From positions 51,254 through 115,253 of the forward strand of contig NZ_PVBR01000015.1 in NCBI RefSeq assembly GCF_002980495.1: 64,000 bases of DNA, in the 5' to 3' direction. The stretch comes from Phyllobacterium phragmitis (GTDB taxonomy: Bacteria; Pseudomonadota; Alphaproteobacteria; Rhizobiales; Rhizobiaceae). A program made the translations under genes and the position numbers. This document shows positions 21,555-30,114 of this stretch, piece by piece. Each line of letters begins with the position of its first letter. Positions within the stretch are counted from its first letter, which is position 1. A model generated the notes under the pieces. The model was not told where the DNA came from. It saw nothing but the letters and a program-made list of their open reading frames with translations, and did no database searches.

Positions 21555-21641
21555 ATGACCGATCTTGTCCACGACGTTTTGTCCTTCGTTTCAGTCAGCC
21601 TGTTCATCGCCACTTTCGCCATCTGGGTCAGCGCGATCTGA
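21555..21641 (+). CDS. 28-residue LexA-controlled single-pass membrane peptide (SidA-like candidate)
   Basis: A short ORF begins with ATG at 21555, eight bases after an excellent GAGGAG. It encodes 28 residues: a short polar N terminus (MTDLVHD) then one hydrophobic helix (about 8-27) ending WVSAI. The promoter has a perfect -35 and a consensus LexA box, so it should be silent until DNA damage. Caulobacter SidA, a 29-residue SOS-induced inner-membrane peptide that blocks division through FtsW/FtsN, has the same size, topology and control. The resemblance is in architecture, not proven homology. dnaE starts 131 bases downstream on the same strand. It is below common gene-caller size limits. 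Confidence 0.72.
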   Translation: MTDLVHDVLSFVSVSLFIATFAIWVSAI

Positions 21642-21772
21642 GGTTTCCCATCCGGTAGACTTGTTGACCGCCGATCATCAGGCGCGGCTTTATCTGGACA
21701 TGCCGCGCGTGATCCCTAAGACTGCTATGAAGGCGGCCGAGAGTCGTCTCATGCACAGTCGGGGAATGAACA

Positions 21773-24700
21773 TTGGCGGACGGTATAGCGCAAGCGGGCA
21801 GGGTTGAGCTGAAAGCGGCTTCCGGAAACACCGGTCCGCGCTTCATCCACCTTAGGGTTCATTCCGCTTATTCGCTGTTGGAAGGCGCCCTGCAGGTCGG
21901 CAAGATCGTCAGCCACGCGGTCGGTGATAACGCGCCGGCGATAGCGATGACCGACACCAACAATCTTTTCGGGGCGCTGGAGTTCGCCCAGAAAGCCGTC
22001 AAGGATGGCGTTCAACCGATCGTCGGCTGCCAACTCGACATGAGTTTCGGTGATAGCGGCGACGACAGCCGCAACGCCAGCAGGCGCGATGCGCTGGGTC
22101 TCGCGCCGATCGTGCTGATAGCCGCTACCGAGGAAGGCTATACCAATCTGGTGCGGCTTGTGAGCCGCGCCTATCTACAAACGCCATCAGGCGATCCCGT
22201 GCATATCGACGCCGGCTGGCTGGAAGGGCATTCTGAAGGCATCATTGCGCTGACCGGCGGGGCGCTCGGGCCGATTGGCCGGGCGCTTGCCGCCGAGCGG
22301 TCGGATCGTGCGCAGCAGCGCCTCCAGTACCTTCAATCACTGTTCGGCGACCGCCTTTATATCGAATTGCAACGTCCGGCCGGCTATGATCGCATGATTG
22401 AGGCGCGGATGGTCGAGCTTGCTTATGCAAATGCTCTGCCGCTGGTGGCGACCAATGAAGCCTTCTTCCTGAGGAGTGCCGATTACGAAGCGCATGATGC
22501 GCTGCTCGCCATCGCGGATGGACAGTTGCTTTCCTCCGACGAGCGCCGTCGCTTGACGCCGGATCATTATCTGAAGAGCCAAGCCGAGATGGCGGCACTC
22601 TTCGCCGATCTGCCCGAGGCGCTGGAGAATACCGTCGAGATCGCGCGACGTTGCTGCTGGTATCCGGAAACCCGTAAACCCATCCTGCCGCGCTTCACCG
22701 GCGACGCGGGTGCCCCCGAGGCGGCCCTGCAGGCGGAAGCCGACGAACTGGCACGCCAGGCGCGCGAAGGTCTCGAGCAGCGCATCGCAACTTTGGGGAT
22801 GGCGGACGGTTATGCGCGCGAGCAATATGTCGAGCGGCTGGAATACGAGATATCGATCATCCAGCGGATGGGATTTCCCGGTTACTTCCTGATCGTTTCC
22901 GACTTCATCAAATGGGCGAAAGCGCAAGGGATACCCGTAGGCCCTGGCCGCGGGTCGGGCGCGGGCTCGCTCGTCGCCTATGCCCTGACCATCACCGACG
23001 TCGATCCCTTGCGCTTTTCGCTGCTGTTCGAGCGCTTTCTCAATCCCGACCGTGTGTCGATGCCGGATTTCGACATCGATTTCTGTCAGGACCGGCGCGA
23101 CGAGGTCATCCGCTATGTGCAGGCCAAATACGGCCGCGACCAGGTGGCGCAGATCATCACCTTCGGTACGCTGCAGGCCCGCGCCGTGCTGCGCGATGTC
23201 GGTCGCGTCCTCGAAATGCCCTATGGCCAGGTGGATCGGCTCTGTAAGCTCGTGCCGCAGAACCCGGCCAATCCGGTAACGCTGGGGCAGGCGATCGAGG
23301 GCGAGCCGAAGATTGCCGAGGAGCGCGAGAAGGAACCCGTTGTCGGGCGTCTCCTCGATATCGGCCTGAAGCTCGAAGGGCTCTATCGTCACGCCTCGAC
23401 CCACGCGGCGGGTATCGTCATCGGCGACCGGCCGCTGTCGGAACTGGTGCCGATGTACCGTGATCCGCGTTCGGACATGCCGGTCACCCAATACAACATG
23501 AAATGGGTCGAGCAGGCGGGGCTGGTCAAGTTCGACTTTCTCGGCCTCAAGACGCTGACCGTCCTGCAGATGGCGGTAGGGCTCGTCAGCCGCAAGAGTG
23601 TCGAGATCGATCTCTCCAACCTGCCGCTCGATGACGAGCCGACCTATCAGATGCTGTCGCGCGGCGAGACGGTCGGCGTGTTCCAGGTGGAAAGCGCGGG
23701 CATGCGCAAGGCGCTGATCGGTATGCGCCCGGACCGCATCGAGGATGTCATCGCGCTGGTAGCGCTTTATCGCCCGGGTCCGATGGAGAACATCCCGACC
23801 TATAACGCCCGCAAGCATGGTGAGGAGGAGATTGCCTCGATCCATCCCAAAATCGATCATCTGGTGAAGGAGACGCAGGGCGTCATCGTCTATCAGGAAC
23901 AGGTGATGCAGATTGCACAGGAGCTTGCCGGCTATTCGCTCGGAGAAGCGGATCTCTTGCGCCGAGCCATGGGCAAGAAGATCCGCGAGGAAATGGACAA
24001 GCAGCGCATCCGCTTCGTCGAGGGCGCCATTGAGCGCGGCGTCGGCAAGGCGCAGGCGAACATGATCTTCGATCTGCTCGCGAAATTCGCCGATTACGGC
24101 TTCAACAAGTCGCACGCCGCCGCCTATGCCATCGTTTCCTACCAGACCGCTTATCTCAAGGCCCATTATCCGGTCGAGTTCCTCGCCGCGTCCATGACCT
24201 ACGATATGTCCAATACGGACAAGCTCAACGACTTCCGTCGTGAAGCGGGCCGTCTCGGCATCGAAGTCGTACAGCCCTCGGTCCTGACCTCCTTCCGGGC
24301 GTTCGAAGTGGGTGAGAACCGGATTTTCTATTCGCTTGCCGCGATCAAGGGCGTTGGCGAAGCCGCGGTCGACCATATCGTCGAGAAACGGCAGGAAAAG
24401 CCCTATGAAAGCCTTGAGGATTTCTGCGAGCGTATCGATCCGCGCATCGTCAACCGCCGTGTTTTCGAAAGCCTGATCAACGCCGGCGCGTTCGATTGTT
24501 TCAAGCGGGACCGGGCGTCGATGATCGCCGGCCTCGACCGCATCATGGGCCATGCACAGCGCACGCAGGAAGATGCCGTCAGCGGTCAGGCGGATATTTT
24601 CGGCCTGGGCGGCGGTCCGAAGGAAAAGCTGCAGCTTCCCGCCGCAGCACCCTGGCTTCCCTCCGAAAAACTGCACCGTGAATTTCAGGCGGTCGGCTTC

Positions 24701-25279
24701 TATCTCTCGGCCCATCCGCTGGATGAATACCGTTCGGTCCTGCAAAAGATGCGCGTGCAGAGCTGGGCCGACTTCTCCATCGCCGTAAAGCGCGGCGCAA
24801 GCGCCGGGCGTCTCGCCGGTACGGTGACGAGCCGTCAGGAACGCAAGACGCGCACCGGCAACAAGATGGGCATCGTGCAGCTTTCCGACGCGACCGGGCA
24901 ATTCGAGGCGGTGCTGTTCTCCGAAGGGCTCGCGCAATATCGCGACCTGCTCGAGTCAGGTAAATCGGTGGTGATTACGGTTGCGGCGGAGGACCGGCCC
25001 GAAGGCATCAGCCTGCGCATCCAGACCGTCCAGTCGCTGGAGGACGAGGCGTGCCGCATCCAGAAGGCATTGCGACTCTATTTGCGCTCGAGCGAGGCGT
25101 TGAAGCAGATCGTGCCGCATCTGACGACGCGCGGCGACGGCCAGGTCAGCCTCATCGTCATCAAGGAGAACGGCCTGCGCGAGGTGGAGATCGAACTTCC
25201 CGACCGCTACCGCGTCAGCCCGCAGATCGCCAGCGCCATGAAGGCGATCAAGGGCGTGGTCGATGTCGAGCTGCTTTAG
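21773..25279 (+). CDS. dnaE: DNA polymerase III alpha subunit
   Basis: This is the catalytic subunit of the replicative polymerase, 1168 residues. An N-terminal PHP domain starts FIHLRVHSAYSLLEGAL. The palm active site is in VGPGRGSGAGSLVAYAL and PDFDIDFCQDRRDEV, with two catalytic aspartates in DID. The finger, helix-hairpin-helix and C-terminal OB domains follow. The start is a TTG at 21773 (MADGIAQAG), seven bases after GGGGA; the nearby ATG at 21766 is out of frame. This is the replicative DnaE1 rather than the error-prone DnaE2 (ImuC), since length fits and no imuA/imuB genes flank it. SOS transcription from upstream could read into it. Confidence 0.95.
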   Translation: MADGIAQAGRVELKAASGNTGPRFIHLRVHSAYSLLEGALQVGKIVSHAVGDNAPAIAMTDTNNLFGALEFAQKAVKDGVQPIVGCQLDMSFGDSGDDSRNASRRDALGLAPIVLIAATEEGYTNLVRLVSRAYLQTPSGDPVHIDAGWLEGHSEGIIALTGGALGPIGRALAAERSDRAQQRLQYLQSLFGDRLYIELQRPAGYDRMIEARMVELAYANALPLVATNEAFFLRSADYEAHDALLAIADGQLLSSDERRRLTPDHYLKSQAEMAALFADLPEALENTVEIARRCCWYPETRKPILPRFTGDAGAPEAALQAEADELARQAREGLEQRIATLGMADGYAREQYVERLEYEISIIQRMGFPGYFLIVSDFIKWAKAQGIPVGPGRGSGAGSLVAYALTITDVDPLRFSLLFERFLNPDRVSMPDFDIDFCQDRRDEVIRYVQAKYGRDQVAQIITFGTLQARAVLRDVGRVLEMPYGQVDRLCKLVPQNPANPVTLGQAIEGEPKIAEEREKEPVVGRLLDIGLKLEGLYRHASTHAAGIVIGDRPLSELVPMYRDPRSDMPVTQYNMKWVEQAGLVKFDFLGLKTLTVLQMAVGLVSRKSVEIDLSNLPLDDEPTYQMLSRGETVGVFQVESAGMRKALIGMRPDRIEDVIALVALYRPGPMENIPTYNARKHGEEEIASIHPKIDHLVKETQGVIVYQEQVMQIAQELAGYSLGEADLLRRAMGKKIREEMDKQRIRFVEGAIERGVGKAQANMIFDLLAKFADYGFNKSHAAAYAIVSYQTAYLKAHYPVEFLAASMTYDMSNTDKLNDFRREAGRLGIEVVQPSVLTSFRAFEVGENRIFYSLAAIKGVGEAAVDHIVEKRQEKPYESLEDFCERIDPRIVNRRVFESLINAGAFDCFKRDRASMIAGLDRIMGHAQRTQEDAVSGQADIFGLGGGPKEKLQLPAAAPWLPSEKLHREFQAVGFYLSAHPLDEYRSVLQKMRVQSWADFSIAVKRGASAGRLAGTVTSRQERKTRTGNKMGIVQLSDATGQFEAVLFSEGLAQYRDLLESGKSVVITVAAEDRPEGISLRIQTVQSLEDEACRIQKALRLYLRSSEALKQIVPHLTTRGDGQVSLIVIKENGLREVEIELPDRYRVSPQIASAMKAIKGVVDVELL

Positions 25280-25329
25280 GGCCTGAGCGATTCATCGCTG
25301 AAGAAGTGGGGTGGACCACAAGCGCCTAC

Positions 25330-26643
25330 TCAGCCTTTCCCATTCCCCGGCGGACGTTCAGTGCGCCCCGTGCCGAAGGTATAGCCGGTTTCCACGGCCT
25401 TGTTGCCATATTTGGTTCGAAGCCTGTCGATCGCGCCTTCGGCGACCGCGCGCTTCGTCGCCTGATTGTCGACCAGATCGGGCGGGTCGGCTTTATCAGC
25501 ATCCTCCAGATCGCTGACGCCGATGCCGATGAGGCGGAACTTCGTGCCGTCGAGCTCCTTTTCCAGAAGCTGCAATCCGGTGCGGAATATGCGGTCGGCA
25601 AGCTGTGACGGATCGGAAAGCTGCCGGTTGCGGGTTCTGCTTTTGAAATCTTGGCTCTTGAGCTTCAAGACGACGGTACGCCCGGCAATGCCGCCGGCTT
25701 TCAGCCGCCGCGACACCTTTTCCGAAAGCGAGCGCAAAATCGGCACGAGATCATTGGCAGAGGACAAATCCGTGTTGAAAGTGGTCTCGGACGACACGCT
25801 TTTCATCTCGCCTTCCGGCTCGACCCGCCGCACATCCATGCCGCGCGACAGCCGATAGAGCCTTTGCCCCATCGTGCCATAGACCCTCATCAGCGCTGCT
25901 TCCTCCATCTCCTGCAATTGTCCGATGGTGCGGATGCCATCGGCTTGCAGCGTCGCTGCGAAGGCCTTGCCGACGCCCCAGATCAGCGTCACCGATTTAT
26001 CCCGCAGAAACGACAGCGCCTCCTTTTCGCCGATGATGGAGAAACCGCGTGGCTTTTCGAAATCGGAAGCGACTTTCGCCAGGAATTTGCAATAGGAGAG
26101 GCCGATGGAAATGGTGATGCCGATTTCGTCCTCGATGCGTCTGGCAAAGCGTGCCAGCACGCGGGCAGGCGGATCGCGGTGCAGCCTTTCCGTGCCTTTC
26201 AGATCGAGGAAGGCCTCGTCGATCGAAATCGGCTCGACCATCGGCGTCAGTTCCAGCATCAATTGCCGGATTTCTCGGCCGACCCGGACATATTTCTCCA
26301 TATCAGGCTTGATGACGACCGCTTGCGGACAGGCTTCCAGCGCCTTGAACATCGGCATTGCCGAACGCACGCCATGGATTCGCGCGATATAGCAGGCCGT
26401 CGAGACGACACCGCGCTTGCCGCCGCCGATGATCAGCGGCTTGTCCCGCAGATCGGGATTATCGCGCTTTTCCACCGCCGCATAAAAGGCGTCGCAGTCG
26501 ATATGCGCCAGCGACAGGCTGTAGAGCTCGTCATGATGCAGGAGCCGCGGGCTGCCGCAGGCATGGCAACGCCGCACCGCGGAATGTTGCAGCGTCAGGC
26601 AGTCTCGGCAGAATCCCGCGAGCGGATGATTGACAGAGCCCAT
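25330..26643 (-). CDS. dinB: DNA polymerase IV with N-terminal zinc ribbon
   Basis: A Y-family translesion polymerase. With the start at 26643 ([10 protein letters not shown]) it has 437 residues. A zinc-ribbon-like extension carries Cys12, Cys15, Cys26 and Cys29. The catalytic carboxylates are in [12 protein letters not shown] (Asp49) and SIDEAFLDL, followed by finger, thumb and little-finger domains. Longer in-frame starts at 26751 and 26679 are rejected because they lie upstream of or inside the -10 element, and one at 26658 lies inside the LexA box. Convergent with dnaE, 50 bases between stops. It is expected to be induced by DNA damage. Confidence 0.93.
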   Translation of the reverse strand: MGSVNHPLAGFCRDCLTLQHSAVRRCHACGSPRLLHHDELYSLSLAHIDCDAFYAAVEKRDNPDLRDKPLIIGGGKRGVVSTACYIARIHGVRSAMPMFKALEACPQAVVIKPDMEKYVRVGREIRQLMLELTPMVEPISIDEAFLDLKGTERLHRDPPARVLARFARRIEDEIGITISIGLSYCKFLAKVASDFEKPRGFSIIGEKEALSFLRDKSVTLIWGVGKAFAATLQADGIRTIGQLQEMEEAALMRVYGTMGQRLYRLSRGMDVRRVEPEGEMKSVSSETTFNTDLSSANDLVPILRSLSEKVSRRLKAGGIAGRTVVLKLKSQDFKSRTRNRQLSDPSQLADRIFRTGLQLLEKELDGTKFRLIGIGVSDLEDADKADPPDLVDNQATKRAVAEGAIDRLRTKYGNKAVETGYTFGTGRTERPPGNGKG

Positions 26644-26652
26644 GTGCACAGC

Positions 26653-26667
26653 GAACATAAGAGGAAC
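26653..26667. promoter_or_regulatory. dinB: LexA box of dinB
   Basis: The plus strand reads GAACataagagGAAC (GTTC-N7-GTTC on the dinB strand), an exact match to the alphaproteobacterial LexA operator. It overlaps the inferred transcription start, just downstream of a TATGAT -10. Confidence 0.85.
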
Positions 26668-26674
26668 ATTTTGA

Positions 26675-26703
26675 ATCATAGGGGAGCGACGCCATGGCGG
26701 CAA
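26675..26703 (-). promoter_or_regulatory. dinB: Likely dinB promoter
   Basis: On the minus strand TTGCCG (-35), a 17-base spacer and TATGAT (-10, at 26675-26680) precede the LexA box. The transcription start would fall at about 26668. This leaves a leader of about 25 bases before the ATG at 26643. No strong Shine-Dalgarno is seen in that leader. Confidence 0.55.
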
Positions 26704-26807
26704 GTCAGATGCACGATCATGCACCATAGAAATCACCACAGCGCTGCTCAATCCGCAGCGCTGGCCATCAAAATCCGCCTAACGCTGATGCGGCTTGTCC
26801 TGTGAAG

Positions 26808-27104
26808 TCAGACCTGCCGATCGTATGAGTGGTCGCCGCCCGGCAAGGCATGAAGGGCACTTTGCAGTTCAGCGGGGTTGCTGCCGGTTTCCTCGCAGAA
26901 GCGTAACAGTGTGGGCTCATGCGCCAGGTAGAATTGCAGAACGCCGGCAAGGAACCCCGGCTCGCGCGCCGCGGTTCTGATGTCGCCAGCCTGAATGCCC
27001 GTCAGGGAAAGGAACCGCGGAAGTAGTTCATTGTCCTGCGCCAGGAAAGTCAGCGCCTGCACCGCCAGCGCCTGGGCTTGATCAGTCGTCATATCGGTTT
27101 TCAT
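26808..27104 (-). CDS. DUF3572 family protein
   Basis: The predicted protein is 98 residues, soluble and mostly helical, with no signal peptide. The sequence (LAVQALTFLAQDNELLPRFL...FYLAHEPTLLRFCEETG) matches my memory of the DUF3572 family, found near divK in rhizobia and Brucella. Function is unknown. It is divergent from divK, sharing the 247-base region between them, and 164 bases upstream of dinB on the same strand. A second in-frame ATG at 27092 is possible. Confidence 0.85.
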   Translation of the reverse strand: MKTDMTTDQAQALAVQALTFLAQDNELLPRFLSLTGIQAGDIRTAAREPGFLAGVLQFYLAHEPTLLRFCEETGSNPAELQSALHALPGGDHSYDRQV

Positions 27105-27351
27105 GGAGCGTTCCCGGCACTTGGGCGTTGGACATAGGGCATGGATGAAAGCGTCGAACTTTTAGGACTATGCAATCCGATCTGCAACTTTATAGTAGGC
27201 GCGGGAACATTGGCCGGTTCATTTGCCTTTCGTCAATCAAATCGACTTAGGATGCCAATAATCGGTTGGGCGGCATAAGCGAGATTATTGCCGTGCGCAC
27301 GATGAACGGCAAGAGTTGCCATATGCGAGAAAGTTTCGCGGAAAGTTTTCA

Positions 27352-27723
27352 ATGACGAAAAAAGTGATGATCGTTGAAGACAACGAGCTGAATATGAAGC
27401 TTTTCCGGGATCTCATAGAGGCAAGCGGATACGAGACCATTCGCACGCGCAACGGTCTGGAGGCGCTGGATCTCGCCCGGCAACACAAACCTGATCTGAT
27501 CCTCATGGATATCCAGCTTCCCGAAGTTTCCGGGCTCGAGGTCACGAAATGGCTGAAGGAAGATGATGAACTGCATCGAATTCCAGTTATCGCGGTGACC
27601 GCATTCGCCATGAAGGGCGACGAGGAACGTATCCGTCAGGGCGGCTGTGAAGCCTATATCTCGAAACCCATCTCTGTTCCGCGGTTCATCGAAACCATTA
27701 AATCCTATCTTGGCGATGCCTGA
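27352..27723 (+). CDS. divK: Cell-cycle response regulator DivK
   Basis: A single-domain receiver of 123 residues that controls the DivJ/PleC-DivL-CckA pathway and hence CtrA activity and cell polarity. The acidic pocket (Glu9, Asp10), phospho-acceptor Asp53 in [10 protein letters not shown] and the conserved Lys in YISKPIS are all present. The start at 27352 ([10 protein letters not shown]) is the family N terminus. It is 18 bases upstream of pleD in the classic divK-pleD operon. I saw no CtrA box (TTAA-N7-TTAA) in its upstream region. Confidence 0.96.
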   Translation: MTKKVMIVEDNELNMKLFRDLIEASGYETIRTRNGLEALDLARQHKPDLILMDIQLPEVSGLEVTKWLKEDDELHRIPVIAVTAFAMKGDEERIRQGGCEAYISKPISVPRFIETIKSYLGDA

Positions 27724-27741
27724 AAGGTTGGGGGACCTTCT

Positions 27742-29115
27742 GTGACTGCTCGCATTCTTGTCGTCGATGACATTCATGCCAACGTGAAGCTGCTCGAAAC
27801 GCGGCTTCTTGCGGAATATTACGATGTGGTTGCCGCTCTGAGCGGCCAGGAAGCGCTGGAGATCTGCCATAGCAGCAATGTCGATATCGTCCTTCTCGAT
27901 GTCATGATGCCTGAAATGGACGGGTTCGAGGTCTGCCGCCGCCTCAAGGCCGATCCGAAGACGACCAATATTCCGGTCGTGATGGTGACTGCTCTCGACC
28001 GGCCGGAAGATCGCGTCCGCGGACTGGAGGCGGGTGCCGACGATTTTCTCACCAAACCGGTCAACGATCTGCAACTGTTGTCGCGGGTAAAGAGCCTGGC
28101 GCGGCTGAAGAACCTTTCGGACGAGCTTTTCCTTCGCGCGGCCACGGCGCGCGAGGCCGATATAGAGGGCCTGCTGCTAAGCCGCACGGAGGATATCAAG
28201 ACACGGGCGAAGCTCCTCATCGTCGATGAAAATGAGGCGGCTGCATCGCGGCTGCGTGATCTGCTTTCAAGAGACAATGAGGTCGATATCGTTACCGAGC
28301 CTTCCGCTGCGCTGATCAGTGTCGTGGAGGGCGATTACGACTGCGTGATCGTCGCCACCGGCTTCACCACATATGATCCGTTGCGCTTGTGCTCGCAAAT
28401 GCGGGCCATCGAGCGCACACGCCTGCTCCCGATCATTCTCATCGCAGAACATGATGAGGCCAGTCTCGTCGCCCGTGGGCTTGATTTGGGGGTGAACGAC
28501 TATTTGATGCGCCCGCTGGATCGCAATGAACTGCTCGCCCGTGTACGGACCCAGGTCAAGCGCAAGCGCTATAACGACCTCCTGAGAAAGAGCCTGAGCC
28601 AGACGATCGAAATGGCGGTGACTGACAGTCTGACAGGACTGCATAACCGTCGCTATCTCGACAGCCATATGTCCATGCTGTTCACGCGTTCGATTTCGCG
28701 TGAGCGCCCTTTATCCGTGCTGATGACCGACATGGATCATTTCAAGTTGATCAATGACACCCATGGTCATGATGCAGGCGACGACGTCCTGCGCGATTTC
28801 GCCGGACGTCTGCATCGCAATATCCGCGGCATCGATCTGGCTTGCCGCTATGGCGGCGAGGAATTCGTTGTGGTCTTGCCGGATACCGATGCGCAGATGG
28901 CGGCGGTTGTTGCCGAGCGCATCCGCGAAACGGTCGCCTCCACGCCTTTTCTCATTCATAATGGCACGGCAAGTGTCGATGTCACGATCAGTGTCGGGCT
29001 GGCCTGCCTCCAACCCCGCAATGACAGCGTCGAGAAGCTTTTCAAGCGCGCCGACATAGCCCTTTATAAGGCAAAGAAAAACGGCCGCAATCGTGTGGTC
29101 GGGGCGGTCGCGTAG
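27742..29115 (+). CDS. pleD: Diguanylate cyclase response regulator PleD
   Basis: Makes cyclic di-GMP when phosphorylated, controlling the motile-to-sessile transition and polar development. The 457-residue protein has a first receiver domain with Asp53 (LLDVMMPEMD), a second degenerate receiver (about 155-270), and a GGDEF domain with the active motif GGEEF at 371-375. An inhibitory I-site RGID lies upstream of that motif at the usual spacing. GTG start at 27742 after a GGTTGGGGGA stretch. Co-transcribed with divK. PilZ (58.6 kb) is a possible c-di-GMP receptor in the same window. Confidence 0.96.
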   Translation: MTARILVVDDIHANVKLLETRLLAEYYDVVAALSGQEALEICHSSNVDIVLLDVMMPEMDGFEVCRRLKADPKTTNIPVVMVTALDRPEDRVRGLEAGADDFLTKPVNDLQLLSRVKSLARLKNLSDELFLRAATAREADIEGLLLSRTEDIKTRAKLLIVDENEAAASRLRDLLSRDNEVDIVTEPSAALISVVEGDYDCVIVATGFTTYDPLRLCSQMRAIERTRLLPIILIAEHDEASLVARGLDLGVNDYLMRPLDRNELLARVRTQVKRKRYNDLLRKSLSQTIEMAVTDSLTGLHNRRYLDSHMSMLFTRSISRERPLSVLMTDMDHFKLINDTHGHDAGDDVLRDFAGRLHRNIRGIDLACRYGGEEFVVVLPDTDAQMAAVVAERIRETVASTPFLIHNGTASVDVTISVGLACLQPRNDSVEKLFKRADIALYKAKKNGRNRVVGAVA

Positions 29116-29239
29116 CTGCATAAATTCGTATATGCGCAGATATGCATTTACCAAAATATCCAATCTCTTGCCGGACAGTTAAGATTTAGTTGCATTTCTC
29201 TTCCAATTGCGCAAATTTCTTGGGAGCAAGAACGCGTGG

Positions 29240-29389
29240 CTGGCTTGGGGGCAGGCCATGCGCATAAATGCCCCATGATGCTCAGGTCCGCCGCATCTCC
29301 TGGGTCCGTGGGGTCGGTCGGTCGGCGTTGGCACACAGTGGAATCCTCGTACCGCTGCCTATTCGTCGACCGACCCCCTTTTCTTTTTG
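29240..29389 (+). ncRNA. Candidate structured small RNA downstream of pleD
   Basis: Two hairpins are visible on the plus strand. The first pairs ggggca with tgcccc (29247-29273). The second is an 11-bp perfect stem (29310-29320 with 29367-29377) enclosing a smaller stem cagtgg/ccgctg whose loop shows TCCTCG. The long stem is followed at once by CTTTTCTTTTTG, as in an intrinsic terminator. It may be an independent sRNA or a processed 3' end of the divK-pleD transcript; no promoter was recognised. The pyrimidine-rich loop could pair with ribosome binding sites, which is speculation. Confidence 0.4.
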
Positions 29390-29430
29390 ATTTCAATAGC
29401 TTGTTCTTTGTCGTTCGCATCCGCGGACAA

Positions 29431-29458
29431 AACAAAACGCCGCCCAGGAAGGGCGGCG
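29431..29458 (-). terminator. Rho-independent terminator on the minus strand
   Basis: An 8-bp stem (cgccgccc 29438-29445 with gggcggcg 29451-29458) and 5-base loop is followed on the minus strand by TTTTGTTTTG. It ends transcription coming from the small exported peptide gene or from an RNA between 29459 and 29600. Confidence 0.8.
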
Positions 29459-29600
29459 CTGGTCAATGCTCATATCGGCAATTCGAGTTCTTGATCGCAC
29501 AATCAACCATCCCATCACCGAAATCCCGGTAATGCGTTGCCGGTTCTTCACCGGTAGGCGACTATGCCAGGCCGCTAAAGAAGACCTATTCGGTCTTGAT

Positions 29601-29765
29601 CTATTTTTTCACAGTCGACTGCGTATCTGCCGGCGTGCTCGTCGAAATGCTCGCCGTGGTCATTTTCTTGTCAACGGATGCCGATGTCGAATGGGCTGCG
29701 CAATCCGCTGCGGCGGCTGATACGGAAAGGCCAAAAGCGGCGGCAAGTACGAGAATTGTTTTCAT
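29601..29765 (-). CDS. Small exported peptide, 54 residues
   Basis: Begins MKTILVLAAAFGLSVSAAA with a clear signal peptide (charged start, hydrophobic core, small residues before a likely cut near residue 20). The mature part is about 34 residues, rich in Ser and Thr with one Cys (DCAAHSTSASVD) and a Lys-Lys end. GGAG lies seven bases before the ATG. It is too short for usual gene finding. Its function is unknown; a periplasmic or secreted location is inferred. An aagacc/ggtctt hairpin follows the stop and a strong terminator lies 143 bases further. Confidence 0.6.
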   Translation of the reverse strand: MKTILVLAAAFGLSVSAAAADCAAHSTSASVDKKMTTASISTSTPADTQSTVKK

Positions 29766-29897
29766 CGTCTGTCTCCAGGCTTTGTTGGTACCAATTCAGG
29801 CTACCCGCAAACCCCGCATCCACCAAATCAACTTTTTGCGTCCATTTTCGCCGGACCGCCACAGGTTTAAAAAACAACGAAAAACACTGGCTGCAAA

Positions 29898-29925
29898 CAA
29901 AAACGCCGCCCAGAAGGACGGCGTT
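29898..29925 (-). terminator. rpmG: Terminator of rpmG
   Basis: Read on the minus strand, aacgccg(t)cc pairs with gg(g)cggcgtt around a short loop, and TTTTTGTTTG follows. It lies about 22 bases after the rpmG stop. Confidence 0.8.
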
Positions 29926-29946
29926 CGTAAATCGCTGAAACCAGGA

Positions 29947-30114
29947 TTACTTGATCTTGGTTTCCTTGAACTCGACGTGCTTTTTTGCAACCGGGTCGTA
30001 TTTACGCTTCGTCATCTTGTCCGTCATCGTGCGGCTGTTCTTCGACGTGACGTAGAAGAAACCGGTGTCTGCGGTCGACAAAAGCTTGATCTTGATGGTC
30101 GTAGCCTTAGCCAT
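29947..30114 (-). CDS. rpmG: 50S ribosomal protein L33
   Basis: The product has 55 residues: [20 protein letters not shown] followed by [21 protein letters not shown] and a Lys-rich tail, the cysteine-free (zinc-independent) type of L33. It is part of the large ribosomal subunit near the E site. It is too short for a 60-residue cut-off but unmistakable. Followed by an intrinsic terminator on the same strand; the next minus-strand gene upstream is the MFS transporter. Confidence 0.95.
   Translation of the reverse strand: MAKATTIKIKLLSTADTGFFYVTSKNSRTMTDKMTKRKYDPVAKKHVEFKETKIK

Larger units (their letters stand above)
29116..29600. other. Intergenic region between pleD and the small exported peptide gene
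   Basis: This 485-base region has no convincing protein gene. Its left part holds a structured RNA candidate on the plus strand ending in a T-rich tail (29240-29389). Its right part holds a strong minus-strand terminator (29431-29458). It also holds about 140 bases that would be the 3' untranslated part of the minus-strand peptide gene, or a separate RNA. Confidence 0.6.

Noticed and set aside
22337..24937. An 866-codon minus-strand frame inside dnaE
   Set aside because: Same shadow effect opposite a conserved polymerase; no family similarity.
27105..27351. CtrA binding site upstream of divK
   Set aside because: I looked for TTAA-N7-TTAA in the divK upstream region and found none; cell-cycle control by CtrA is not supported here.
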